NCBI GenBank assembly: GCA_009937425.1
Contig: JAACFO010000015.1
Location: 1 to 54,034, forward strand
Direction of reading: 5' to 3'
DNA: 54,034 bases
Source of the DNA: Gammaproteobacteria bacterium
GTDB taxonomy: Bacteria; Pseudomonadota; Gammaproteobacteria; HK1
How positions within the stretch are numbered: the first letter of the stretch is position 1; each line of letters opens with the position of its first letter. Shown here one piece after another: positions 1 to 8,561 of the stretch. The translations under genes and the position numbers were made by a program. The notes below the pieces were generated by a model. It was not told the origin of the DNA. It did not search any database and was given only the letters and a program-made list of their open reading frames with translations.

Positions 1-2438
1 ATGAGAAGATTCTCACAGTGCTCGCCGAGCGCGATATCGACTTCGCGCTTCCCGCTCAGGCGAACTTTCGCGATCAAATCGAGACCTACGAATTGACCGC
101 AAAACGCTTCCGGCCGGGACGGCAGGTCTCACCGGTGGAAGTCCCGGCGACTTTCATGGGTTATCGCCGGCCGGGTACTCGCGGCGTGGGTACGCGAAAC
201 TTCATCGTCATTGTGGCGATCACATCGGACGCGGCCGCATTCGCCGAGTCCGTGGCGTCGCGTTTCAAGGATGTCGCCGGCACCTACAAGAATATCGATG
301 GCGTCGTGGCGGTCACCCATACCGAGGGCGGCGGGGGGCAGCAGCCGAATAACCTCGACTTCGTGTTACGTACGCTGGCCGGGTTCATGTTGCACGCCAA
401 CCTCGGCGCCGTTCTGGTCGTCGATTGCAAAAGCGGAAGCTTCGGCAATGCTACTCTGAGCAGCTTCATGCAAAGCAGCGATTACGCCATCGACAGCGTA
501 ATCCATCGTTTCATGGAACTCGGCGCGGACCATGAAACAGAACTCGAACGGGCGAGTGGAATTATTCGCGCTTGGCTGGAGCAAGTGGAATCTTGTACGC
601 GCACCGTCGAGAGCGCCGTCCATCTGCGTCTGGCTTTGCAGTGCGGCGGCTCCGACGCGTTCTCGGGTATTTCCGGTAATCCACTGGCCGGTTGGATCGC
701 AAAAGAAGTTATCCGCAACGGCGGCAGCGCCAACTTGGCTGAAACCGATGAACTCATCGGTGCCGAGTCCTATGTGCTCGAGAATGTCCGCGACGAAGAA
801 ACCGCAAGAAAATTCCTCAGCAAGATTGCCGAATTCAAAGCACGTGCGGCTAATCACGGCACCACGGCGGAAGGTAATCCGTCTGGCGGCAACAATTACC
901 GCGGCCTTTACAATATCGCATTGAAGTCCATCGGCGCGGCGCGCAAACGCGATCCACAAGTGCGGCTCGACTATGTCATCGATTACGCCGAGCCAATGAC
1001 CGAGCGCGGTTACTATTTCATGGACAGTCCGGGCAACGACCTGGAAAGTATCGCCGGACAGGTAGCATCTGGCGCCAACATGATTCTCTTCATTACGGGA
1101 AACGGATCGATTACCAACTTTCCCTTCGTGCCGACGCTCAAGTTTGTTACCACCAGTGGGCGCTTCTCCCTGCTCGCCAATGAAATGGACGTGAATGCCG
1201 GGCGCTATAACGACGGCGAGCCCATGAATCAACTTGGCGCCGAAACCCTCGCGTTGACCCTGCGCGTTGCATCGGGAGAGCGCAGCAAAGGAGAGCTCGC
1301 AGGTCACTCACAGGTATCCATCTGGCGGGACTGGCCGCAGAAAGACGCCAGCCGTGTGGACGCCATAAGAAACGCGCCCGCTCCAGGTGGCGAGCCGTTG
1401 AAGGTAGTGCCATCGGAGCCCGCAAATTTGTCCTTCGACGCTTACGTCACGCCCCGGGGCCACGCCTGCGACCAGATCGGCCTGGTCATGCCCACCAGTC
1501 TGTGCTCCGGGCAGGTGGCTCGCCTGGTGGCGGAGGATCTCAATTCGCGAAAGCTACCTGGCGTCTCCCGATTCGTGGCGCTGGCCCACACCGAAGGGTG
1601 CGGCTCCGCCAATTCCGACCATCTCTATCTGCAAACCTTGCTTGGTCATATCGAGCATCCCGGCGTTCGCCGCGCCGTGCTGCTGGAACACGGGTGCGAG
1701 AGAACCCACAATGATGCGGTGCGACATTACTTGAGTTCCCGCGGCGTCGATCCCGGTCACCTGGGCTTCGCCAGCGTGCAGATGGACGGAGGCATGGAGA
1801 AGGTGCGCCACAAGATCGGCGAATGGTTTGCCCGTGAGCTCGGCGAGGATGCCGGGCTCGACACCGAAACCGTTGGCGCACAGGCACTGCGCCTGGCACT
1901 GACATCCGTGGGTCCGGTTCCCGGAAATATCTCTCTCGCCCTTGCGGGACTCGCGCGGGGACTGATTAGCGCCGGCGCCACCCTGGTCATCGCCGAGAAC
2001 GCTTCGCTGCTGGCGGACAGTGCATTCACCGATGCGCTCTTCGACGGGGGCAATTGGAACGCCAGTCTTGCTTATGGTCAGCCACCTTCCACACCGGGCT
2101 GCCATGTGATGGAAACGCCCACCGAGAACGTCACCGAGGTGTTGACCGGACTCGGCGGCACCGGTGTCGACATCATGCTGGCCCACGTCACACGAGCGCC
2201 ACTGCAATCACACCCCATGATTCCGCTTCTCCAGGTGAGCGGCGACGCGGACATCTGCAAGCGTTTCGCCGCCGATCTGGACTCGAGCCTGTCCACTGAA
2301 TCCACCGTCCCTTCTATCGAACAATCCCTCCTTTCCCTTGTCGGCGAGACGGCGTCACGCAACTATGTACCGGAGCTATACGGGCAGGGTTACAGCCAAT
2401 TTCAACTCACCCGCGGTTTGCTCGGATTGTCGCTTTAG
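1..2438 (+). CDS. UxaA-family (altronate/galactarate dehydratase type) double-module hydrolase, 5' partial
   Basis: The frame is open to the left edge, so the true start, and probably an N-terminal SAF domain, lie outside; the first in-window start is GTG at 18 (806 codons). Residues below count from it. Residues 45-439 form one full UxaA module: GVGTRN at 56-61, QCGGSD at 208-213, SGISGNP at 216-222 and MDSPGND at 335-341. Residues about 478-806 form a second module: MPTSLCSGQ at 491-499, HTEGCG at 524-529 and LEHGCE at 556-561. The family dehydrates sugar acids such as altronate with a metal cofactor. Module 1 lacks the first two conserved cysteines (ITSDAA, TEGGGG). Module 2 keeps those cysteines but has VGPVPGN where CGGSD is expected. 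A usual UxaA is about 500 aa, so this is a fused duplication. The substrate is not predictable. An EamA exporter follows 26 bp downstream. Confidence 0.88.
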   Translation, partial: EKILTVLAERDIDFALPAQANFRDQIETYELTAKRFRPGRQVSPVEVPATFMGYRRPGTRGVGTRNFIVIVAITSDAAAFAESVASRFKDVAGTYKNIDGVVAVTHTEGGGGQQPNNLDFVLRTLAGFMLHANLGAVLVVDCKSGSFGNATLSSFMQSSDYAIDSVIHRFMELGADHETELERASGIIRAWLEQVESCTRTVESAVHLRLALQCGGSDAFSGISGNPLAGWIAKEVIRNGGSANLAETDELIGAESYVLENVRDEETARKFLSKIAEFKARAANHGTTAEGNPSGGNNYRGLYNIALKSIGAARKRDPQVRLDYVIDYAEPMTERGYYFMDSPGNDLESIAGQVASGANMILFITGNGSITNFPFVPTLKFVTTSGRFSLLANEMDVNAGRYNDGEPMNQLGAETLALTLRVASGERSKGELAGHSQVSIWRDWPQKDASRVDAIRNAPAPGGEPLKVVPSEPANLSFDAYVTPRGHACDQIGLVMPTSLCSGQVARLVAEDLNSRKLPGVSRFVALAHTEGCGSANSDHLYLQTLLGHIEHPGVRRAVLLEHGCERTHNDAVRHYLSSRGVDPGHLGFASVQMDGGMEKVRHKIGEWFARELGEDAGLDTETVGAQALRLALTSVGPVPGNISLALAGLARGLISAGATLVIAENASLLADSAFTDALFDGGNWNASLAYGQPPSTPGCHVMETPTENVTEVLTGLGGTGVDIMLAHVTRAPLQSHPMIPLLQVSGDADICKRFAADLDSSLSTESTVPSIEQSLLSLVGETASRNYVPELYGQGYSQFQLTRGLLGLSL

Positions 2439-2464
2439 GCGTTTCAGCGCTTCCCTGTCACTAG

Positions 2465-3361
2465 ATGCCGACAAAAAGCCGCGCAGTCATGGCCGTCCCT
2501 TTGCAGGCCATCGTCATCGCATTGCTCATTCACGTCTTGTGGGGCGGTAATCCGGTTGCCGTCAAGTTCAGCCTGCTGGTATTCCCGCCACTGTGGACAG
2601 CCTTCTTCCGTTTTGCGATCGCTATTGTGTGCGTCGGGATCTGGGCGAAGTTGAGTGGCATTCCCATCTGGCCGGCACGGCACGAATGGCCGGCGCTCAT
2701 GCTGATTGGCGTGTTGTTTACCGTGCAGATCGCATCAATGAACTTCGGCTTCGATCTCACCACCGGGTCGATGGGGGCAGTATTAATAGCAACCAACCCG
2801 ATATTTGCCGCATTGTTCGCACATTTCCTGCTTGCCGGTGACAAACTGACGGTCGTCAAAGGCTTTGGTCTACTGGTTGCTTTCGTCGGCACGGCACTGG
2901 TGCTGATGCGCGGCCTCGGTGACCTGCAAGTAGCCCACGGCGTCTGGGGAAACATCATCTTGCTGATGAGCGCCTGCCTGCTGGGTGGGCGCCTGATTGT
3001 CAGTGCAAAAGTACTACAGCGAATCGATGGGGTGCGGGTGGTGTTGTGGCAGATGATTCTGTCGCTGCCGCTGTTCGCCCTTGGCGGCACCTTGTTCGAA
3101 TCCATTAGCTGGGACGCGATCGCCTGGGAACCACTGGCGGGTTTGGCCTACCAGGGTGTGGTCGTGGCGGGACTGGGCTTCACGGTGTCCTTTTATCTCA
3201 TGAAGCGCTACACGCCCAGCGTCATCGTCAGCTTCAACTTCGTTTCTCCCATCGCCGGTGTACTGTTGAGCGCGTGGCTGTTGGGCGACGTTATTACAGG
3301 GCACCTGTGGGCAGGCCTGCTGTTGGTGGCGGTGGGATTATTTCTCATCACACGCCGGTAG
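2465..3361 (+). CDS. EamA/DMT-family transporter
   Basis: A 298-residue, almost entirely hydrophobic protein with about ten membrane segments arranged as two EamA repeats. The first begins at the WGGNPVAVKFSL motif and the second after the loop near GLGDLQVAHG. A Pro-rich SPIAGVLLSAWLLGD stretch near the C-terminus is typical of the drug/metabolite exporter superfamily. These inner-membrane proteins usually export amino acids or small metabolites; the substrate is not known here. The ATG at 2465 was used; an in-frame ATG at 2489 fits the first helix equally well. It starts 26 bp after the UxaA-type gene on the same strand, so it may move a substrate or product of that enzyme. Confidence 0.9.
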   Translation: MPTKSRAVMAVPLQAIVIALLIHVLWGGNPVAVKFSLLVFPPLWTAFFRFAIAIVCVGIWAKLSGIPIWPARHEWPALMLIGVLFTVQIASMNFGFDLTTGSMGAVLIATNPIFAALFAHFLLAGDKLTVVKGFGLLVAFVGTALVLMRGLGDLQVAHGVWGNIILLMSACLLGGRLIVSAKVLQRIDGVRVVLWQMILSLPLFALGGTLFESISWDAIAWEPLAGLAYQGVVVAGLGFTVSFYLMKRYTPSVIVSFNFVSPIAGVLLSAWLLGDVITGHLWAGLLLVAVGLFLITRR

Positions 3362-3412
3362 CTTCGTGGCACACTAGCCAGCCTGGCGGACAAAGAAATT
3401 CAGGGGGTGAAC

Positions 3413-4294
3413 GTGGCGACAATTACGACCGATGATGGAATCGAGCTGTATTATGAAGAGGCCGGAGACGGGATACCCATGGTGTTCGTCCATGAGTTTG
3501 CCGGCGACTACCGCAGCTTCGAACCCCAGATGCGGCACTTTGCGAGGCGCTACCGCTGCATTGCTTACAATGCGCGGGGTTATCCGCCGTCGCAGGTCCC
3601 CGAGGCCGTTGCTGCCTACTCCCAGGACCGTGCCCGCGACGACATTCTCGCGCTGCTCGATGGCCTCTCCATAGCCCGCGGGCATATTGTCGGCGTATCC
3701 ATGGGATCCCTGGCGGCGTTGCATTTCGGTCTTCACTATCCTGATCGCGCCCTGTCCCTTGTATTGGGCGGTTGCGGCTACGGCGCTCTGGCGAGCGAGC
3801 AAGAGCAATTTCGCTCCGAATCGGCAAGCTTTGCCCAGAAAATCGACGCAGAAGGCATGCCCAATGTTGCCGCGGACTACGGCAGCGGTCCGTCCCGCGT
3901 GCAGTTAGAGAACAAGGATCCGCGGGGCTTCGCGGAATTCGTCGCGATGCTCGCGGAACACTCGTCCCTGGGATCGACGAACACGCTCCGTGGCGTGCAG
4001 ATGAACCGGCCGTCGATCTACGATATGAAGGAATCTCTGGCGGCACTGACGGTGCCGACACTGGTCATGGCGGGCGACGAAGACGAGCCCTGTCTGGATG
4101 CATCACTTTATCTCAAGCGCACCATCCCCTCGGCCGGACTTGCTCTGTTGCCCAAGACGGGACACGCATTGAATCTGGAAGAGCCGGATCTCTTCAACCG
4201 ACTCGTCGACGACTTCGTGCACCAGGTGGACGCAGGCCGTTGGCATCTACGGGACCCGCGCTCCCTCGGCCATTCGATGTTGTCGCAGAACTAG
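3413..4294 (+). CDS. Alpha/beta-fold hydrolase
   Basis: The protein has the alpha/beta-hydrolase layout: oxyanion segment MVFVHEFAGDY, nucleophile elbow GVSMGSLA with the catalytic Ser, an acid in the MAGDEDEP loop and a late His in KTGHALNLEEP. Length is about 293 aa, normal for esterases, lactonases and C-C hydrolases of this fold. GTG at 3413 was chosen because AGGGGG at 3402-3407 sits five bases upstream; GTG at 3407 would overlap that site. It lies on the same strand as the EamA gene with a gap of about 50 bp, so they may be co-transcribed. The substrate cannot be assigned; a role near the UxaA-type dehydratase, such as lactone opening, is inference. Confidence 0.87.
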   Translation: MATITTDDGIELYYEEAGDGIPMVFVHEFAGDYRSFEPQMRHFARRYRCIAYNARGYPPSQVPEAVAAYSQDRARDDILALLDGLSIARGHIVGVSMGSLAALHFGLHYPDRALSLVLGGCGYGALASEQEQFRSESASFAQKIDAEGMPNVAADYGSGPSRVQLENKDPRGFAEFVAMLAEHSSLGSTNTLRGVQMNRPSIYDMKESLAALTVPTLVMAGDEDEPCLDASLYLKRTIPSAGLALLPKTGHALNLEEPDLFNRLVDDFVHQVDAGRWHLRDPRSLGHSMLSQN

Positions 4295-4300
4295 GCCGGG

Positions 4301-5059
4301 TCATCGAAATTCCGAAACGCCGTCGAACAGTAGTTTGAGACCAACGAGGAACAGTAAGAGATAACAAACACGGTAAAAAACATTCTCCGGCACGATCCGG
4401 TGCATCCAGATCCCCAGCCACATGCCCAAGGGTGCAAGGGGTAGAAGCACGAGCGACGTATACAGATTTTCGCGGCTGAATTGCCCGATCCAGGCGTATG
4501 GCACCAGTTTCACGTAGTTCATAAACAGTACGAAGATAACGGTGGTTGCCAGGAATCGCGTCTTGTCCATGCGTTGCGGCAGCAGGTAGATGCTCAACGG
4601 CGGTCCGCCTGCGTGGGCGATGAAGCTCGTGAATCCCGATACGGTTCCCCAGAAGGTCCCGCGCAACAAACCGATGCCGCGGGCCGCGCGTTTCGCCAGC
4701 AAGCCGCCCAGCCAGTGATGGATGGTGAAGCCCACCGCGAGGCTGCCGATGATCAATCGAATGATGGCGGAATCGAGGTAGCGAAAGCTGACGGTACCGA
4801 TGGAGAGACCGATCAAGGCGGCGGGGATGAGGATTTTCAGATTGGCTTTGTCCCAACGCCCGCGGTAGACCCACGCTCCTTGAACATCCATGACGCATAG
4901 AATCGGAAGCAGCACGGCGGCGGCCTGAATTGGTGACACCACCAGTGCCAACAGGGGAACCGCCAGGGAGCCGAGTCCGCCGCCGAAGCCCCCCTTGGAG
5001 ATCCCCAGGATGAGCACCGCCGGCACGGCGAGCAGATAGAAGAGCGGACCCTCGATCAA
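4301..5059 (-). CDS. TauE/SafE (TSUP) family sulfite/organosulfonate exporter-like membrane protein
   Basis: A 252-residue inner-membrane protein with about eight hydrophobic helices. It has the TSUP hallmark GISKGGFGGGLGSLAVPLL near the N-terminus and a matching second-half segment, GTVSGFTSFIAHAGGPPLS. Family members are proposed to export sulfite, sulfoacetate or related anions, but many have unknown substrates. It is convergent with the upstream alpha/beta hydrolase (6 bp between stops). It follows the aminotransferase gene by 20 bp on the same strand, so the pair is probably one operon. Confidence 0.9.
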   Translation of the reverse strand: MIEGPLFYLLAVPAVLILGISKGGFGGGLGSLAVPLLALVVSPIQAAAVLLPILCVMDVQGAWVYRGRWDKANLKILIPAALIGLSIGTVSFRYLDSAIIRLIIGSLAVGFTIHHWLGGLLAKRAARGIGLLRGTFWGTVSGFTSFIAHAGGPPLSIYLLPQRMDKTRFLATTVIFVLFMNYVKLVPYAWIGQFSRENLYTSLVLLPLAPLGMWLGIWMHRIVPENVFYRVCYLLLFLVGLKLLFDGVSEFR

Positions 5060-5079
5060 GAATGCGCAGCGCCTGGATA

Positions 5080-6264
5080 TCAGCCCGTGGCTGTGGTCTC
5101 GGAAAGAAACTCACTCATCCGCTCGAGGGCGAGGCGAATATTGTCGACGCTGTTGGCGTAGGAAAAGCGCAGGTAACCTTCGCCGTAGGCGCCGAAGCTG
5201 GTTCCCGCGATCGTGGCTATGCCGGCTTCCTCGAGCAGGCCCGATTGCAACTCGCGGGCGCTCATCCCGGTCCCGGTGACATTGGGAAAGGCGTAGAAGG
5301 CGCCGCCGGGTGTGCGGCAACTCACGCCATGGATGGCGTTGAGCCCATCGACGATCACGCCGCGGCGCTCGTCGAAGGCCGCCACCATCTCGCCGACGCT
5401 GTCCTGGGGGCCGTCCAGGGCCGCGATGCCCGCGTACTGGGCCGCCGAATTCACACAGGAGTGGCAGTTGATGGCAAGCCGTGTGGCGCCCTCGGTCAGT
5501 GATTCCGGCCATACCGCGTAGCCCAGGCGCCAGCCGGTCATCGCATAGGTTTTGCTCCATCCGTCCAGCAGGATGAGGCGATCTTCCAGCTCCGGGTAGG
5601 TCAGCAGACTCACGTGCTCCCGGCCGTCGTAGGTCATGCGGGAGTAAATCTCGTCGCTCAGCACCGCCACCTGGGGATGATGGCCAAGTCCTGCCACCAG
5701 CGTATCGATGGTTTCCCGCGGGATTGTGCCGCCGGTGGGGTTGGCGGGCGAATTCAAAATCAGCAGGCGGGTTTGCGGCGTAATCAAATCGAGCACCGCC
5801 TCGGCGTCGAAGGAGAAATCGCGGTCCTCCAGCAGAGGAATGGGCACCGGCGTCGCGCCGCTGAACTTGATCACGGATTCGTAGATGGGAAAACCCGGAT
5901 TCGGATAAAGAATCTCCGCTTCGGGCTCGCCGAACATCATGATGGCAAAGAACATCGTGACCTTGCCGCCGGGCACCACGACAATGCGATCGGGGCTCAC
6001 TGCAACGCCGCGGTACTGCTCGATGTCACGGCACACGGCTTCACGCAGCGCCGGGATCCCCGGTGATGGTGTGTAGCCGTGATGGCCGTCGTGCAGAGCT
6101 TTGACGGCGGCTTCGACGATGTGCGGCGGCGTCTTGAAATCCGGCTGGCCTATGCCGAGATTGATGATGTCCCGGCCCTCGCGCGCCAGCACTTCAGCTC
6201 TCGCCAGCACCTCGAAGGCCGTTTCCGTGCCAAGTTGTGACATCCTGTGGGCAGGTTGGATCAT
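5080..6264 (-). CDS. PLP-dependent class I/II aminotransferase
   Basis: A fold-type I aminotransferase of about 394 aa. It shows INLGIGQPDFKTP near the N-terminus, the GYTPSPGIPALREAV substrate loop, NSPANPTGG, and the PLP-lysine motif LDGWSKTYAMTGWRLGY. The C-terminal RFSYANS arginine would bind the substrate carboxylate. This places it in the aspartate/aromatic/alanine aminotransferase group (AspC/AlaA-like); the amino donor cannot be read. ATG at 6264 (MIQPAHRM) was chosen because it matches where family members begin; the frame stays open to 6306 and an ATG at 6243 is a further option. It is probably co-transcribed with the TSUP transporter downstream and is divergent from the small gene at 6430. 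Confidence 0.9.
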   Translation of the reverse strand: MIQPAHRMSQLGTETAFEVLARAEVLAREGRDIINLGIGQPDFKTPPHIVEAAVKALHDGHHGYTPSPGIPALREAVCRDIEQYRGVAVSPDRIVVVPGGKVTMFFAIMMFGEPEAEILYPNPGFPIYESVIKFSGATPVPIPLLEDRDFSFDAEAVLDLITPQTRLLILNSPANPTGGTIPRETIDTLVAGLGHHPQVAVLSDEIYSRMTYDGREHVSLLTYPELEDRLILLDGWSKTYAMTGWRLGYAVWPESLTEGATRLAINCHSCVNSAAQYAGIAALDGPQDSVGEMVAAFDERRGVIVDGLNAIHGVSCRTPGGAFYAFPNVTGTGMSARELQSGLLEEAGIATIAGTSFGAYGEGYLRFSYANSVDNIRLALERMSEFLSETTATG

Positions 6265-6429
6265 GGTTGGCTCGTTCTGTTGAACTATACCGCTCGAATC
6301 TAACAATTTGTGCTGGACCGGACAACGCTGTTGAATGCCGGCACCGGACTGGGCTACTGTTCTGGTCCGGCTCTGTGCCGTTTAAGGGCTCCGGCTCAAA
6401 TCTGAATCCATGTGCGAGTATCCTGCAAC

Positions 6430-6879
6430 GTGAATATCGACCTGACTAAGAACGAATACCGGTTGCTCCTCGACTTGGTGTTCATGGCGAGCTGGATGGT
6501 TGACTCTCACCATCCCGAGGGCCGGGATGGCGTCGAAGAATATGATATGTTGCTGCAGAAGCTGTACTCCTTTGCCCGGGAGATGGGTTGCGAGGAACTG
6601 GTTCACGCCGACAGGGATACGAATGAATATTTTCCGACGCGCCACTATGAGGAAACCACGAGAGCGTTCCAGCTTATCGAAGAGTATAACGACGACACTT
6701 TCTGGGATGCGCTAATCAGTCGGCTTGCCGAGCGAGACGTCTACGAGAAGCTGGAGAAAGGCCGGCGTGATACCATGGGCATCGAAGAATACTGGGAGCG
6801 TTCCGAGCCAATCGAGGAAGCCTATTACCAGGAATTTCTCCGCCATGCGCTGGATCGATTGCGCTTGGTCGACAACTGA
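6430..6879 (+). CDS. Conserved-type hypothetical acidic protein
   Basis: I do not recognise this protein. It is about 149 aa, soluble, strongly acidic and rich in Glu, Asp, Tyr and Arg, with predicted helices throughout and no signal peptide or membrane segment. It starts with VNIDLTKNEYRLLLDLV and contains the pattern MVDSHHPEGRDGVEEYDML. The reading frame is long, has normal codon use and overlaps nothing, so it is probably real. GTG at 6430 fits the protein start best; GTG at 6412 would add six residues. Neither has a clear ribosome binding site. It is divergent from the aminotransferase. Confidence 0.72.
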   Translation: MNIDLTKNEYRLLLDLVFMASWMVDSHHPEGRDGVEEYDMLLQKLYSFAREMGCEELVHADRDTNEYFPTRHYEETTRAFQLIEEYNDDTFWDALISRLAERDVYEKLEKGRRDTMGIEEYWERSEPIEEAYYQEFLRHALDRLRLVDN

Positions 6880-6916
6880 CACTTTTCGTGCTTGATTCGT
6901 CCGCTAGAGCTTGACA

Positions 6917-7261
6917 ATGGTTCGAATAATTTTACTCGCCGCATGTCTCGTAGCAGCACCGGCGCGCGCGGATATTCAGCAAGGTGTAAATGCCATGGGG
7001 CGCGGCAATTACCCGAAGGCACTGGAGGTCTTTCAGCCATTGGCAGAGAGTGGCGATTGGAACGCTCAGGGATTTCTCGCCAATACCTATGTGCTGATGG
7101 AGGACTATCGCGAGGCCTATGCCTGGTTCCATGCCACGGCGAAGTGCGGCTCCAAGGATGCGGGCATCGAGCTCCATATGCTGACGCCGAAAATGAGCGT
7201 AAAAACCATAGAGCAGGGAAAGGCGCTCGGTGACATCTACTACGACAGGTATTGTCGATGA
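6917..7261 (+). CDS. Small secreted Sel1/TPR-like repeat protein
   Basis: About 114 aa. An N-terminal signal peptide (IILLAACLVAAPARA) predicts export to the periplasm. The mature part carries one or two helical repeats of Sel1 type: GNYPKALEVFQPLAESGDWNAQ followed by YVLMEDYREAYAWFHATA. Such repeats are protein-binding scaffolds. ATG at 6917 was used; a TTG lies two codons earlier. The downstream DUF1272 frame is open from within its 3' end, so the two genes are closely linked. The specific function is unknown. Confidence 0.75.
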   Translation: MVRIILLAACLVAAPARADIQQGVNAMGRGNYPKALEVFQPLAESGDWNAQGFLANTYVLMEDYREAYAWFHATAKCGSKDAGIELHMLTPKMSVKTIEQGKALGDIYYDRYCR

Positions 7262-7286
7262 ACCACCACGACGGTCGTTAGCAGAA

Positions 7287-7577
7287 GTGCTCGAACTACG
7301 TCCCAGTTGCGAAGCCTGTGGCGCGGAATTGCCGCCGGATTCAACCCAGGCCATGATCTGCAGCTTCGAGTGCACATTCTGTAGGGATTGTGTCGATCAT
7401 GTACTTGTGAACGTGTGCCCCAACTGCGGTGGTGGTTTCAGCCACAGACCGATCCGACCGAAGGGCAAGCTCGAAAAGAACCCCGCTTCGACGCGGGTTG
7501 TCAAAAAGCCGGTAAGCGCCGAATCCCACGCGGATTTTGCCGCGCCCATAAAGGACGTGTCACCGGAGCTTCGCTGA
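7287..7577 (+). CDS. DUF1272 zinc-ribbon-like protein
   Basis: A small protein with the DUF1272 pattern: LELRPSCEACGAELPPDS, then ICSFECTFCRDC and VCPNCGGGF. Eight conserved Cys residues in CxxC-type pairs suggest a zinc ribbon or knuckle. The core is about 55 residues; the C-terminal tail is basic, then Ala/Pro-rich. The family has no established function. GTG at 7287 was chosen because relatives start directly at the LELRP motif; the frame is open upstream to GTG at 7230, inside the Sel1-like gene, which would give 115 aa. The BKACE gene begins 26 bp downstream. Confidence 0.85.
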   Translation: MLELRPSCEACGAELPPDSTQAMICSFECTFCRDCVDHVLVNVCPNCGGGFSHRPIRPKGKLEKNPASTRVVKKPVSAESHADFAAPIKDVSPELR

Positions 7578-7603
7578 GAAATTCATAAACGGAGAACCAG
7601 AAA

Positions 7604-8539
7604 ATGGCAGCAAAGGGTAAGGTCATCATCACCTGTGCGACCACGGGTTCGATTCACACACCCAGCATGTCGCCCCATCTGCCCATTACACCGAACGAAA
7701 TTGCCGAGCAATCCATTGCCGCGGCAGAAGCTGGAGCTTCCATTATTCATCTGCACGCCCGGGACCCCGAAACGGGCCGTCCGACACCGGACGCGGAAGT
7801 TTTCATGCCATTTCTACAGCGTATCAAGCAATCCTGTGAAGCAGTGGTGAACGTTACCACGGGCGGTGGACATGGAATGACCGTTGCCGAACGTCTTGCC
7901 GCACCCCTGGCCGCCAAACCCGAGATGTGCTCGTTGAACATGGGATCGATGAATTTCGGCCTTTTCCCGATGCTCGACCGCTACAAGGAGTTCAAGCATG
8001 AATGGGAAAGAGAGCACTTGGAGAACAGTCGCGATTTTATCTTTCGCAACACCTTCAAGGACATCGAGCTCATTCTCAAGGAACTCGGTGAGGGCTGTGG
8101 CACGCGCTTCGAATTCGAATGCTACGACGTGGGACACCTTTATACGCTTGCACATTTTCTCGATCGTGGCCTGGTCAAGCCGCCGCTGTTCGTGCAGACG
8201 ATTTTCGGCATACTCGGCGGTATCGGCGCCGATCCGGAGAACCTTCAACACATGAAGCGCATTGCCGACAAGCTATTCGGTGAGGATTACTATTGGAGCG
8301 TGTTGGCGGGTGGCCGACACCAACTACCCTTCGTTACCATGGGCGCGATTATGGGCAGCAACGTGCGAGTGGGTCTCGAAGACAGTCTTTATGCCGGTAA
8401 AGGAAAACTCGCCACGAGCAACGCGGAGCAGGTGACCATTGTTCGCTCCATATTGGATAATTTATCGTTGGATGTTGCGAGCCCTGCCGAGGCCCGCGAG
8501 ATGCTCGATCTGAAAGGTGGCGATCAAGTCAACTTCTAA
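7604..8539 (+). CDS. BKACE/DUF849 family beta-keto acid cleavage enzyme (3-keto-5-aminohexanoate cleavage type)
   Basis: A 311-residue TIM-barrel protein of the BKACE family. It starts KVIITCATTGSIHTPSMSP and continues with AGASIIHLHARDPETGRPTPD, whose HxH supplies zinc ligands, then NVTTGGG, FECYDVGHLY and GGRHQLPF. These zinc enzymes condense a beta-keto acid with acetyl-CoA, giving a CoA ester plus acetoacetate. The founding member (Kce) acts in lysine fermentation, but others act on carnitine-derived dehydrocarnitine and various keto acids, so the substrate is open. The start is supported by GGAGAA about 10 bases upstream of ATG. It is convergent with the polyphosphate kinase 2 gene. Confidence 0.92.
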   Translation: MAAKGKVIITCATTGSIHTPSMSPHLPITPNEIAEQSIAAAEAGASIIHLHARDPETGRPTPDAEVFMPFLQRIKQSCEAVVNVTTGGGHGMTVAERLAAPLAAKPEMCSLNMGSMNFGLFPMLDRYKEFKHEWEREHLENSRDFIFRNTFKDIELILKELGEGCGTRFEFECYDVGHLYTLAHFLDRGLVKPPLFVQTIFGILGGIGADPENLQHMKRIADKLFGEDYYWSVLAGGRHQLPFVTMGAIMGSNVRVGLEDSLYAGKGKLATSNAEQVTIVRSILDNLSLDVASPAEAREMLDLKGGDQVNF

Positions 8540-8561
8540 AGCCAGACTCTAACGTGAGATT

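Noticed and set aside
366..1307. Long minus-strand open frame (313 codons) opposite the UxaA-type gene
   Set aside because: It lies fully inside the strong UxaA coding sequence, has no recognisable motifs and looks like a high-GC antisense shadow.
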